NCBI GenBank assembly: GCA_030602885.1
Contig: JAUVYV010000030.1
Location: 1 to 44,640 of the forward strand
DNA length: 44,640 nucleotides
Reading direction: 5' to 3'
Source: Phycisphaerales bacterium
GTDB taxonomy: Bacteria; Planctomycetota; Phycisphaerae; Sedimentisphaerales; Anaerobacaceae
The position numbers and the translations under genes are program-made. Under the pieces are notes generated by a model. It searched no databases. It had not been told where the DNA came from and saw nothing but the letters and a program-made list of their open reading frames with translations. Positions 1 to 8,562 of the stretch are shown here, one piece after another. The stretch's first letter is position 1. Every line of letters starts with the position of its first letter.

Positions 1-258
1 GGTGGCGCCGGGCCAGTTCAGGTGGTTCGAAGAGAGAGCTCGGCAGGTGCGGCTGTAGTCTTAAAGACTAATCGAAAGGACTACGAACATGCTGGGCCGA
101 CAGGGAAGTTTTGGCTGGGAGGTTTGGAGGGGCCGGGGAGCGGGGAGATGGATGGGTATTCGGTGAGACCGCGGTGGAGGATTACACGGGGTTGGGGGCA
201 GGGGCGGGCCGGGACTTCCATTTGGAGCCGACCCGGAGCAGACAATGAGTGGGTATGA
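1..258 (+). CDS. Possible 3' end of an unrecognised gene (partial)
   Basis: The first forward frame is open from base 1 to a TGA at 256-258, giving about 85 residues rich in Gly, Arg and Trp. No family is recognised. The sequence is G-rich and the composition resembles a non-coding frame as much as a protein, so this may not be a gene. An inverted repeat, CCCGAT-GA-ATCGGG, follows about 15-20 bases after the stop and could mark a transcript end, though it lacks a T-run. Confidence is low; sequence upstream of the window would settle it. Confidence 0.2.
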   Translation, partial: GGAGPVQVVRRESSAGAAVVLKTNRKDYEHAGPTGKFWLGGLEGPGSGEMDGYSVRPRWRITRGWGQGRAGTSIWSRPGADNEWV

Positions 259-448
259 AGACGGGTGGGATTTAGGCCCGATGAATCGGGGGCGAGCAAA
301 CGGATAATTCTTGCCATTGAGGCCTTGAAAATTGAGGGAGAAAGTAGTAGTAAGAAGAAAGAAGTAAGAAGCAAGAAGTAGAATTCTGCCGGGAAATTAT
401 AACGGACACATTTAATTTTGACGGAGAAGTGTGGGGAGGAAAAGAACC
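259..448. other. Non-coding stretch with A/G-rich low-complexity tract
   Basis: No gene is supported here. It holds a short CCCGAT/ATCGGG inverted repeat near 274-290 and an AAGAAG/AGTAAG-type low-complexity run at about 340-382, just before the SIR2-like gene. Confidence 0.4.
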
Positions 449-1471
449 ATGGCTAAGGACTTGGGAAAAACAGTGTACTTTTTTGGGGCAGGGTCTTCGG
501 CGGCATCTACATACAATCTGCCGGTGATGGGCGCATTTTTTCTTGAAGAAGATTTCAAGGGAGATTCATACCCATTTCTTCACAGATTCATAAGCAACAA
601 ATTCCCGGGGGTAGAAACAGGCAGGTTGAATCTGGAAGAGGTTGTTACAACCATGGAGTTGAACTTGGATAAGTTTGCTTCATTCGGTGAACCTGCCGAG
701 GCAGAAGTACAAAAGGCTCGCTCGGAGTTGGACCAATACGTGGCGGAGCGTTTGGCAATAGCTAATCGCCAAGGATGTAAACAAATTGGGAAGCTTATCA
801 ATGCTGAGTTGGCAGCCATTGAGTCTCGCGATTCAGTGATTACACTTAATTACGATTTAGTTGTAGACAACACCTTGTGGGAGCGCTCACTGAAAGGGCC
901 TAGTAAGGAACTAAGGCCCGAATGTCTTTTAGATCGCACGTACAATATTTTGCAGAGGACACAACTCTTTCACGGAGAGCGACCGTCAATGTATCACAAG
1001 TCCAAAGGATTAGGATTTTATCTTAAGTTGCACGGTTCGATTGACTGGTTGTACTGCGTTAACACATCTTGCGGGAACCACCAAATATTCTTCGCAAATT
1101 GGATAGGGAGCGAACCGATACATAATGACCCGGGGGACCTGTGCAGTCTTTGTGGTATGCCATTAGTAAATGTGATTGTGCCACCGACAATGGCAAAGAC
1201 ATTTGAGAAGTATCCGAAGCTTGGTTTTTTGTGGAGTCTGGCATATCGGGAGTTACGGACTGCGGAGAGAATTGTCATATTCGGTATTTCATTTGCGCCT
1301 TCGGACTATTATCTAAGTTGGTTACTGAAGAAAGCGATTCTTGATCGAAAGGAAAGACCAAAAATTTTTAACATCGACATAAACAAAATGCCTCGAGAGA
1401 GGATAAGGGAATTGACCGGGATAGATCCGGTTGTCGTGGAAAGTATAGATGAATATCTCGGTTGCAAGTGA
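449..1471 (+). CDS. SIR2-like domain protein with CxxC pairs (possible defence or NAD-consuming effector)
   Basis: This 340-residue protein resembles the SIR2-like (SIR2_2) family. Visible motifs are a Gly-rich nucleotide loop FFGAGSSAAS near residues 10-20, the signature ITLNYD near 130-140, and LKLHGSIDW near 200, whose His matches the catalytic His of sirtuins. Two Cys pairs, CNTSC and CSLC, frame the region after this and probably bind zinc. The ATG at 449 is preferred over the in-frame GTG at 431 because GGAGG lies nine bases upstream. SIR2-like proteins of this kind often hydrolyse NAD in anti-phage systems, but no partner gene is visible here, so a defence role is inference. It could also be an orphan NAD-binding protein. 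Confidence 0.75.
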   Translation: MAKDLGKTVYFFGAGSSAASTYNLPVMGAFFLEEDFKGDSYPFLHRFISNKFPGVETGRLNLEEVVTTMELNLDKFASFGEPAEAEVQKARSELDQYVAERLAIANRQGCKQIGKLINAELAAIESRDSVITLNYDLVVDNTLWERSLKGPSKELRPECLLDRTYNILQRTQLFHGERPSMYHKSKGLGFYLKLHGSIDWLYCVNTSCGNHQIFFANWIGSEPIHNDPGDLCSLCGMPLVNVIVPPTMAKTFEKYPKLGFLWSLAYRELRTAERIVIFGISFAPSDYYLSWLLKKAILDRKERPKIFNIDINKMPRERIRELTGIDPVVVESIDEYLGCK

Positions 1472-1588
1472 AGACCAAGTATTGGGGATGAGAGCAACCT
1501 TTCTACGTAAGTATTTCTTGGGGAGATACAATGCACTGCGCTGCGAGAAGTGCTGGCTTGTCCAGTAAGTGAAGTGTAGAATGCCGGA

Positions 1589-1915
1589 ATGGGAGTATAT
1601 TATGTTTACATGATGGCGAGTGGGAAAAATGGGACGCTTTATGTGGGTATGGCGAAGAATCTGGCCAAGCGGGTTATCCAGCATAAGAACAGTACCGGAA
1701 GCGATTTTGTCGGTAAGCACGATGTTCGAAAACTGGTGTACTTTGAGAAATACGAAGGCAAAGAAGAAGCAGAGTTGCGTGAGAAGCAACTGAAGCATTG
1801 GCGGCGCGAGTGGAAGATCAAGCTAATTGAAAAGCAGAATCCGGAATGGAGGGATTTGCTTAGCACAGTATTAAAGTTAATTAAGAATGGGTACTCTGTA
1901 GCGAAGCCAAGGTAG
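1589..1915 (+). CDS. GIY-YIG nuclease-fold protein (UPF0213/YhbQ-like)
   Basis: This 108-residue protein is a single GIY-YIG domain. The first strand reads VYYVYMM, the second LYVG (the YIG position), and a conserved Arg and the HK of QHK follow. The C-terminal part, with REKQLKHWRREWK and NPEWRDL, is the usual ending of UPF0213 family members, so the protein is complete. The family is mostly uncharacterised; weak nuclease activity is known for some members. It stands alone 117 bases after the SIR2-like gene. Unlike the second GIY-YIG gene of this window it is not beside a tRNA and no flanking direct repeats were found. Confidence 0.85.
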   Translation: MGVYYVYMMASGKNGTLYVGMAKNLAKRVIQHKNSTGSDFVGKHDVRKLVYFEKYEGKEEAELREKQLKHWRREWKIKLIEKQNPEWRDLLSTVLKLIKNGYSVAKPR

Positions 1916-1973
1916 CGGCTCTCGAGCATTCGGCGGGATGCGGAAGCGGGGTTAAATCATCAATAATCAATTA

Positions 1974-4900
1974 CTACGAGCAGCCCATTGAGTTTCCGCA
2001 GTTGAAGCATTTATAGCACATGCCGTTGCGAACCGTTATCGCTCCACATACATCGCATGCAGGAGCATCGTCCTGGAAATGCTCGAACTGGGCGTTGAAC
2101 TGCTGCATGACCTTCGCCTCGGCGCCGTCGGGATCATCCGAGAGGCCGACACCTACCAGGGCCTCTATCCGATTGGCCAGGCCGGTGAACCTGTTTTTAG
2201 CGGCGGCGGATATACGCTTGGCTGTCTGTTTAATGGGAATAGGCAGCTCATCGCGGCGTTTTGATTTGTCTTTTTCGTTTGCGCCGGTCTCGGCTCTGAC
2301 CTCTGCGAGCTTATCAGCTAAATCCTTAGTCTTTTCCACTACCTCTTTTGCGGTGGTGACGTTTTTGCTGTCAGCGGGCGTCGAAGTCGCGCCTCTGTTG
2401 GGCGTATTGGCCTCAGCGTAGCCGGGTATGAACTGACAGCCGAGCCAGCAGAAGATGTAATCGATAAGACTCTTGGCAAAAGGAATATCCCTGTTGGAGG
2501 TCATTCCGGAAGGCTCGAAACGGGCGTGGCGGAACTTATCGACCAGAGTAATCAGCGGCACCCCGTACTGAAGCGCCATCGAGGTGCAGGTTCCGATGAC
2601 ATCCATAAGGCCGCCGACGGTGCTGCCCTCCTTGGCCATGGTGATGAATACCTCACCAGGCTGGCCGTCCTCGTATAGCCCCACCGTCAGGTAGCCCTCG
2701 TGTTGTCCGACAGAAAACTTGTGTGTTATGCTTTTTCGTGTATCCGGAAGCCGATGCCTGAACGGTTTGGCCGGACTTGCCGCCTCGGCGCCTTCCCTGG
2801 CCTTTGCATCTTTATGTTTGGCTGTGGAGACCGGCTGGAGGCGTTTGGAGCCGTCGCGATAAACCGCCACAGCCTTCAAACCCATCTTCCAGCCCTGTGT
2901 ATAAGCCGCAGCGATCTCCTCAGTCGTCGTTTCTTTCGGCATGTTGATGGTTTTGCTTATCGCACCGGAGATAAACGGCTGGACCGCAGCCATCATCTTC
3001 AGATGGGCCAAATAGTGAATATGGCGCTTGCCGTTTTTCGGCTTGAAAGCACAATCGAAAATCGGCAGATGGTCGGCGTTTAGCTCCGGCGCCCCCTCAA
3101 TCGTCTCCTGCTCGTCAATGTAGTCCGCAATTGCCTTTATCTCGTCCGCGCCGTATCCGAGCCGCTCGATCGCCATGGGGACGGTTTTGTTGACCAGTTT
3201 GAGCATACCTCCGCCGGCGAGCAGCTTGTACTTTACCAGAGCAATATCCGGCTCGATACCGGTAGTGCCGCAGTCCATCATAAAGCCAATCGTTCCGGTC
3301 GGCGCAAGCACGGTCGCCTGGGCATTGCGAAAGCCCGTTTTCGAGCCCGCATCAAATGCCTCGTCCCACGCATCCTTTGCGGCATTGCATAGATAGTCCG
3401 GGCAGTGCGACTCGGGAATATCGCAGGCATGCTGTCGGTGCATGTTTATTACCTTCAGCATCGCCTCTGAGTTCTTGCTGAACTGCTTGAACGGCCCCTT
3501 TATCGAGGCAATTTCGGCACTCACCGCGTATGCTGTGCCGGTGAGTATCGCGCTAATCGCCGCCGCCAGTGCCCTCGCCTGGTCCGAGTCGTAAGGCATC
3601 GCCAGGCTCATAGCCAAGGACCCCAGATTCGCATAGCCCAAGCCGAGCGGTCGGAAAAGATGGCTGTTTATCGCGATGGACTTGTCGGGGTAACTGCCGT
3701 TATCAACCAGAATCTCCTGGGCGATAATGAACAGCCGAATCGCCTTTTTGAAGCTCAAAACGTCAAACTTGCCGTCTTCGGCGCGGAATTTCATCAGGTT
3801 CAGCGAGGCCAGATTGCAGGCGGAGTCATCGACGAACATGTATTCGCTACATGGGTTCGAGGCGTTGATTGGGCCTGAACTGGGGCAGGTATGCCAGCGG
3901 TTGATTGTGCTGTCATACTGAAGGCCAGGGTCGCCGCAAATCCTCGTACCCTCTGCAATCAGGTCCATCAGCTCTCTTGCCGAGTGCTCACCGATTTTCT
4001 CACCGGTCGTTACCGTATAGGTGGTCCATGTATCATCCTTCTCGACCGCCTGCATAAACTCGTCGGTAACGCGAACCGAGAGATTGGAGTTCTGGAACAT
4101 TACGCTGCTGTAGGCCTCGTTGTTGTAGTCGCCGCTGTAACCGGCCTCGATAAGGGCCCATGCCTTCTTCTCTTCTTCGGTCTTGCAGGTTATGAATTCC
4201 CTGATATCGGGGTGCGTGACCTTCAGCGACTGCATTTTCGCGGCACGCCGAGTCTTGCCGCCCGACTTTATCACTGCCGCTATCTGGTCATAAACCCTCA
4301 TAAAGCTCAGCGGCCCCGATGGCTTGCCCCCTCCTGAGAGTTTCTCTTTGCTGCTTCGAAGCGTGGAAAGGTCGGTGCCGGTACCCGAGCCGTGCTTGAA
4401 AAGCATCGCCTCGCTTGTAGCCAGCCGCATTATGTCTTCCATCGAGTCTTTCACGGACTGAATGAAACAGGCAGAGGACTGCGGATACTCGTAACTGTTC
4501 TCACAGGGGACGGCCTGGGCCTTCCTGCTGTCCCAATGATAGTTGTGCTTACTGCCTTCTACTCCATACACATCGTACAGCCCGATATTGAACCACGCAG
4601 GCGAATTGAACGCCCCGCACTGGTTAACACAAAGCCACGTCAGCTCATTGTAGAATGTTTCGGCATCGGCTTCCGTCGCGAAATAACCGTCTTTCCTGCC
4701 GCGGTCGGCAATCGTCCTGCACACTCGGTGCACAAGCTGCTTGACCGAATTTTCCCGCCGGCCGATTTCAACATCACCGTAGAAGTACTTGCTCGCAACT
4801 ACCTTCGTAGCCAGTTGGCTCCACGAGGTCGGCACCTCGATGTTGTCCTGCTCAAAAATTACCTCCCCCGTATCGCTCGTAATCTTTGCAACGCGTCTGT

Positions 4901-5048
4901 CCCACTCGAGCTGGTCGAATGGATGAAGCCCGGGCGTTGAGAAGAAATGCTCAACTCTCATACCCGCCGAATCAGGCCTGCTTACAGGCTTGTCACTGCC
5001 GTTTTGTCCTGCTTTGAAAGGGTTGTCGGGGTTGAATTTGCCAGACAT
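1974..5048 (-). CDS. nrdJ: Adenosylcobalamin-dependent (class II) ribonucleoside-diphosphate reductase
   Basis: NrdJ reduces ribonucleotides to deoxyribonucleotides using a radical generated from coenzyme B12, independently of oxygen. At 1024 residues it is a long-form class II enzyme. Visible motifs are SSACFI near residue 191 (first redox Cys), NPCSEYMF near 397 (radical-bearing Cys and Glu), the loop PTGTIGFMMDCG near 575, and a C-terminal tail with CDVC...CYKCFNC that carries the Cys residues regenerating the active site. The start has a good site: GGAGG eight bases before ATG. It is transcribed alone. The window shows no class I (nrdAB) genes, so this may be the main dNTP source, which implies dependence on cobalamin. 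Confidence 0.95.
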   Translation of the reverse strand: MSGKFNPDNPFKAGQNGSDKPVSRPDSAGMRVEHFFSTPGLHPFDQLEWDRRVAKITSDTGEVIFEQDNIEVPTSWSQLATKVVASKYFYGDVEIGRRENSVKQLVHRVCRTIADRGRKDGYFATEADAETFYNELTWLCVNQCGAFNSPAWFNIGLYDVYGVEGSKHNYHWDSRKAQAVPCENSYEYPQSSACFIQSVKDSMEDIMRLATSEAMLFKHGSGTGTDLSTLRSSKEKLSGGGKPSGPLSFMRVYDQIAAVIKSGGKTRRAAKMQSLKVTHPDIREFITCKTEEEKKAWALIEAGYSGDYNNEAYSSVMFQNSNLSVRVTDEFMQAVEKDDTWTTYTVTTGEKIGEHSARELMDLIAEGTRICGDPGLQYDSTINRWHTCPSSGPINASNPCSEYMFVDDSACNLASLNLMKFRAEDGKFDVLSFKKAIRLFIIAQEILVDNGSYPDKSIAINSHLFRPLGLGYANLGSLAMSLAMPYDSDQARALAAAISAILTGTAYAVSAEIASIKGPFKQFSKNSEAMLKVINMHRQHACDIPESHCPDYLCNAAKDAWDEAFDAGSKTGFRNAQATVLAPTGTIGFMMDCGTTGIEPDIALVKYKLLAGGGMLKLVNKTVPMAIERLGYGADEIKAIADYIDEQETIEGAPELNADHLPIFDCAFKPKNGKRHIHYLAHLKMMAAVQPFISGAISKTINMPKETTTEEIAAAYTQGWKMGLKAVAVYRDGSKRLQPVSTAKHKDAKAREGAEAASPAKPFRHRLPDTRKSITHKFSVGQHEGYLTVGLYEDGQPGEVFITMAKEGSTVGGLMDVIGTCTSMALQYGVPLITLVDKFRHARFEPSGMTSNRDIPFAKSLIDYIFCWLGCQFIPGYAEANTPNRGATSTPADSKNVTTAKEVVEKTKDLADKLAEVRAETGANEKDKSKRRDELPIPIKQTAKRISAAAKNRFTGLANRIEALVGVGLSDDPDGAEAKVMQQFNAQFEHFQDDAPACDVCGAITVRNGMCYKCFNCGNSMGCS

Positions 5049-5287
5049 TTACGCGCCTCCGTGCGAAAACAAGAACCACAACATATAGTAAGGCAAGCGG
5101 GAATTATAGCAGATATTGAGTAAAACCCGCAAAAATCAATATCGGCAAATTAACCTTATTTCGATTAGGTGTAAAGAGGTAAATCCGAAATTTTCTAACA
5201 AATTTTTCAAACCCCCCTCTTATGTCTTTACTGACACTGAATCTACGAACAGCACCCTGTGAAAAATTTTTTGCCCACCAAGGACAA
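5049..5287. other. Intergenic region upstream of nrdJ, no gene seen
   Basis: This holds the nrdJ leader, which includes a CATATAG motif at about 5082-5088 that might be part of a promoter or an NrdR-like site, and AT-rich sequence. The reading frames across it show no family resemblance. Confidence 0.35.
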
Positions 5288-5599
5288 CTACCACAGTGCA
5301 GTTGTCTCCAGCCATCGATAAGCAATCCATGGATGCGCCCAGAGGAAGGGATGTACGGTGTCATCCGACCATTTGTCGGCAAGGACGGTTTTGATTTGTT
5401 CGTCAATGCAGTTTTGCAGAGGAACAAGAACGGCGCTGAACTCTTCGGCAATTCGATTTACTATCTCGATGTATTGACGAATTATCCTGAAGAGCGGATT
5501 TTCTGCGTTATCACTGAACATAAACGGCTCACATATCACAAACCGGCTGTTACATTTTTGTTTTACCTGTGTGAGCAGATGCTGATAGACTATAATCAC
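5288..5599 (-). pseudogene. C-terminal remnant of an SGNH/GDSL hydrolase
   Basis: About 100 residues resemble the last third of SGNH-type esterases: a strand-like FVICEPF, a helix with YIEIVNRIAEEF, the phrase AVLVPLQ, and the catalytic block V-hydrophilic-D-x-x-H-P (SDDTVHPF) followed by IAYRWL, where Asp and His would be two of the catalytic triad. The N-terminal part with the GDS serine is absent. The frame opens with a GTG just after a stop, and the sequence upstream of it belongs to the opposite-strand deacetylase gene. No ribosome binding site is seen. It is read as a truncated, probably non-functional gene, displaced or deleted at its 5' end. A small expressed protein cannot be excluded. 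Confidence 0.55.
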
Positions 5600-5662
5600 T
5601 ATTGGTTAGACACAGTTTGCCGGGGCCCCCGCGGCCTCGGTGGTCCTTGTTGCGAGGTTAAA

Positions 5663-6562
5663 ATGCGAAAGATATTGAATCGACGGGATTGGATGAAGGG
5701 TGTGGGGGGCGGTTTGGCCACGCTGGCGGTGTCGCAAATTGCTTTTTCCGCAGAGAATCGTGAGAGGGTAAAGCTCACCGGTAAAAAACTGTTTCTGCTG
5801 CGGTATGATACCGAGACGTGGGAACCGGAGAAGATGAAAGGGTTTCTGGAAAAGGTTGTCGAAGTGCACCGAAAGCACGATATCGGCGCGACGTTCTTCT
5901 GCAAGGGTGCGACACTGGAACTGATGGAGGAGCGGTTCAGGGCATTCTATAAGGAGGTAAAGGGTGATGCGCTGTTCGATATTCAGGACCACAGCTATTC
6001 GCACATCGGGCTGGGTTATGAGCGAGGCAAACCTGTCGAAGTGCTCAGGGCCGATTACGAGAGGTCTTTCGCAGTGCACGAGCGTATTTTCGGAGTGCGC
6101 CCCGTGGGCATCAGCATTTGCGGGACCAGCGGCAAAGACGGGCCCAGTGTACACGGCTTTGATGCGACGGAGAAGTCCAGGGCGGAGCTGGATATGGTTG
6201 CGTCGCTGGGCGTAAGGATGATTAATGCGTTCCTCACGGGAGTGGACGGATCCACAACTTTTATCAATTACGGCACGCTCGGACATCCTGAGATGATGGG
6301 TTTTCCCAGCGCATACGGCGACACCGGCTGGATGTGGAGGCGAGAGTTCGGCGACCCGATGGAGTATATCCTGGCAGAGTTAAACAAACGGGCGGCACGA
6401 GGCGAGCACATGCCTTTGATGCTGCATGACTGGGTGGCGTGGATACATGCTCGCGACCAGGAATTGACTCATGTCAAAAGAATTGTCGATGCAGCCCGCA
6501 AGCTGGGATACAAGCCCGTCACCCATATTGCCTGTCTTCGGGACAAGGAGCTGTGGGCGTGA
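5663..6562 (+). CDS. Tat-exported polysaccharide deacetylase family protein
   Basis: This 299-residue protein begins with a twin-arginine signal, NRRDWMKGVGGG, and a short hydrophobic run, so it is probably exported folded. The mature part is a NodB-type fold: the first metal-ligand motif is RYDTE near residue 51, the second HSYSH near 113, matching the Asp and the two His that bind the divalent metal. A late HDW near 255 fits the last motif. Such enzymes remove N- or O-acetyl groups from polysaccharides. The ATG at 5663 is chosen because the signal peptide starts there; the same frame is open much further upstream but that part is antisense to the SGNH remnant and looks non-coding. Confidence 0.8.
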   Translation: MRKILNRRDWMKGVGGGLATLAVSQIAFSAENRERVKLTGKKLFLLRYDTETWEPEKMKGFLEKVVEVHRKHDIGATFFCKGATLELMEERFRAFYKEVKGDALFDIQDHSYSHIGLGYERGKPVEVLRADYERSFAVHERIFGVRPVGISICGTSGKDGPSVHGFDATEKSRAELDMVASLGVRMINAFLTGVDGSTTFINYGTLGHPEMMGFPSAYGDTGWMWRREFGDPMEYILAELNKRAARGEHMPLMLHDWVAWIHARDQELTHVKRIVDAARKLGYKPVTHIACLRDKELWA

Positions 6563-6657
6563 GCTGCTGTGGCCTATTGACTCGCATCGCGGAGATATCC
6601 GTGGGGAGCGAGAAAGGGCTTTGAGCGGGCAACTCGTAGAGCTAAAATGGGGGGAGT

Positions 6658-7998
6658 ATGAGCGTCAAGAAGAACAGATTAGATGCGATACGCGAGCAGG
6701 TTCGGGGGTTTCCGGCTGGGCCGGGGCTGTATTTTATGAAGGGGGCGGGGGAGAAGGTGCTCTATATCGGCAAGGCGAAGAATCTCCGCAGCCGAGCGGC
6801 GAGCTACTTTCAGCCGGGCAGTGACTTGGCCGAGTCGCGCGGGCCTCGGATAGCAGAGATGATCAGCAAGGTCGAGACGGTCGATTATCTCGAAACCGAG
6901 ACGGAAGTTGATGCGATGCTCAAAGAAGCCCGGCTGATAAAGGACATTCGGCCTGCCCACAATACCGACCTGCTGGACGACAAGACGTTTCCGTATTTAG
7001 AGATAACGACGAGCGAGGATTTTGCGGGTGTTTATATCACTCGTAAGCCGCAGAGCAAGGGGACTCGGCTGTTCGGGCCATTCGCGGGGGTGAAAGATTT
7101 GCGGGCGGTGTTCGTTGAGCTGCAGAAGATATTCAAGTTTCGCACGTGCAAGCTGGATATCCGCGCGGATGACGAAAAGCGCAGGTTCTTTCGGCCTTGT
7201 CTGCTTTACAGTATAAGGCAGTGCAGCGGGCCTTGCGGGGACAAGATAAGCAAGGCGGATTACAAGCAGATTATCAGGGACATGGTGAAGTTCCTGCGGT
7301 CGAAGCGGGCGACAATCCTTCGGCAACTTAAAAAACAGATGGCCGAGGCGGCAGAGGCGCTTCAATATGAGAAGGCGGGGATGTATCGGGACCGGATTCG
7401 GTTGATTGAGCGGTTAGATGAGCGAGGCAGGCCGGATGAGGACGTCCAGCCGGAGGTGTTTGCGGCGGACCCGACGGAGGCATTAGTGAAGCTGCAGAAG
7501 ATACTCGACACGCCCGGCCCGGTGCGAATCATCGAGGGAATCGACGTTGCGAATATCGGCGGGGCGGAGGCGGTCGGCTCATTGGTCAAGTTCATCGACG
7601 GGCGGCCCTTCAAGAGCGGGTATCGGCGGTTCAAGATAAAAACCGTCAAGGGCATTGATGATTACGCGATGATAGCCGAGGTGGTCAAACGCAGATACAA
7701 GTATGCCCTGCGCGGTGAGGAGCTTTGGCCCGATTTAATTTTGATTGACGGCGGGCTGGGACATCTGCACGCGGCTCAAAAGGCGTTCAGGCAAATGAAA
7801 ACGCCCGTGCCGAGAATTGCGTCGATAGCAAAGAGAGAGGAAGAAATCTTTCTACAGGGAACCAACAAGCCCCTGAAGCTGCCCGCGAATTCACCTGTTC
7901 GCAAGCTGCTGCAATACGTGCGGGACGAGGCGCACAGGTTCGCCCAGCATTATCACCATATCCTGCGGTCAAAGAAAACGCTCAATAACTCAAGCTGA
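6658..7998 (+). CDS. uvrC: Excinuclease ABC subunit C, short form without the C-terminal HhH domain
   Basis: UvrC cuts DNA on both sides of a lesion in nucleotide excision repair. Seen in order: an N-terminal GIY-YIG domain (PGLYFM ... VLYIGKAKNLRSR, 3' incision), a Cys cluster FRPCLLYSIRQCSGPC, a UVR motif (AEALQYEKAGMYRDRI), and the RNase H-like domain with IEGIDVANIGG, LILIDGGLGHL and RDEAHRFA, which holds the 5' incision Asp residues. The protein stops at 446 residues, whereas family members are usually near 600; the tandem helix-hairpin-helix domain after the DEAHRFA block is missing. The stop codon lies within a perfect 15-bp inverted repeat. GGGGAG precedes the ATG. Both catalytic domains look intact, so activity with altered substrate range is plausible. 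Confidence 0.93.
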   Translation: MSVKKNRLDAIREQVRGFPAGPGLYFMKGAGEKVLYIGKAKNLRSRAASYFQPGSDLAESRGPRIAEMISKVETVDYLETETEVDAMLKEARLIKDIRPAHNTDLLDDKTFPYLEITTSEDFAGVYITRKPQSKGTRLFGPFAGVKDLRAVFVELQKIFKFRTCKLDIRADDEKRRFFRPCLLYSIRQCSGPCGDKISKADYKQIIRDMVKFLRSKRATILRQLKKQMAEAAEALQYEKAGMYRDRIRLIERLDERGRPDEDVQPEVFAADPTEALVKLQKILDTPGPVRIIEGIDVANIGGAEAVGSLVKFIDGRPFKSGYRRFKIKTVKGIDDYAMIAEVVKRRYKYALRGEELWPDLILIDGGLGHLHAAQKAFRQMKTPVPRIASIAKREEEIFLQGTNKPLKLPANSPVRKLLQYVRDEAHRFAQHYHHILRSKKTLNNSS

Positions 7999-8024
7999 CC
8001 GTTTTGTTCCAAAACGGTCAGCTT
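7992..8024 (+). terminator. Perfect hairpin overlapping the uvrC stop codon
   Basis: Arms 7992-8006 and 8010-8024 are exact reverse complements (15 bp) with a TTC loop. The TGA of uvrC is inside the left arm. Only a short TTT follows, so this is either a weak intrinsic terminator or a small palindromic repeat element that inserted at the gene's end. Confidence 0.55.
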
Positions 8025-8274
8025 TCGCGTCGATAGTCGCTCGTGTCTAGTCGCTCGTTTTATTGAGGCCGACTTCGTCGTCACTGATTAAGATTCCGCG
8101 TGTGCAAACAAGTTGCACACCCTACAGCTAGGATTTCGAGTTCAGCCGTGGACATAGGCGCATACGAGTATGGCCGATAAAATCGGCTTAGGATACGCGA
8201 GGGAAGAGACATTTGAGGCATAACCGGCCAAACAGAAAAAGATGAAAAAATCTTGGAAAAAATGTTTTGACGTC
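8025..8274. other. Intergenic region with a second palindrome
   Basis: No gene is seen. It holds an 8-bp inverted repeat, GTGTGCAA/TTGCACAC with a 5-base loop, at 8100-8120, and then AT-rich sequence leading into the toxin-antitoxin promoter. Confidence 0.4.
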
Positions 8275-8303
8275 TTGACGCTATGATGTTTTGATATTAA
8301 AAT
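8275..8303 (+). promoter_or_regulatory. Sigma-70-like promoter of the toxin-antitoxin operon
   Basis: TTGACG at 8275-8280 and TAAAAT at 8298-8303 are separated by exactly 17 bases. The -10 box covers the in-frame ATG at 8302, so that codon would lie upstream of the transcript; this supports translation from 8326. A repeated TTTTGA motif around the boxes could be an operator for the RHH antitoxin. Confidence 0.6.
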
Positions 8304-8325
8304 GCCGCCAAAGAGAGGTGACAGG

Positions 8326-8562
8326 ATGATGGCATACGAAACAAAGAGAACGACGGTGTACCTGAGTCCGGCGCTTCACAGGGCGTTGAGGGTCAAGGCG
8401 CTGGAGACAGACCAATCGATGTCGGAGCTGATTCAGGAGGCAATCCGATTGTCATTAGCGGAGGATGCAATTGATTTTGCGGCCTACGACGAGCGCAGGG
8501 ATGAGCCAAGCGTGGCCTACAAAGATGTGGTAAAGAACCTGCGCAGAGATGGCAAGATATAG
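8326..8562 (+). CDS. Ribbon-helix-helix (CopG-type) antitoxin
   Basis: This 78-residue protein starts at the ATG 8326 (or the next codon, also ATG), seven bases after AGAGAGG. The first strand KRTTVYLSPALHRALRVKA and the helix MSELIQEAIRLSL form a ribbon-helix-helix DNA-binding domain. The acidic C-terminal tail with a final DVVKNLRRDGKI is the usual toxin-wrapping segment. It overlaps the RelE-like toxin gene by 14 bases, the typical coupled arrangement. By family behaviour it neutralises the toxin and represses the shared promoter. Confidence 0.85.
   Translation: MMAYETKRTTVYLSPALHRALRVKALETDQSMSELIQEAIRLSLAEDAIDFAAYDERRDEPSVAYKDVVKNLRRDGKI

Noticed and set aside
1589-1975. A second GIY-YIG cassette at the first GIY-YIG gene
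   Set aside because: No direct repeats, tRNA fragments or hairpin chain were found around it, and the protein belongs to the longer UPF0213 type.
5077-5118. Two possible NrdR boxes upstream of nrdJ around CATATAG and GATATTG
   Set aside because: Their ATAT cores are 30 bases apart, close to the usual spacing, but several consensus positions fail in each; too weak to call.
5222-5662. N-terminal extension of the deacetylase
   Set aside because: The extension is antisense to the SGNH remnant; a Tat signal begins at the ATG 5663.
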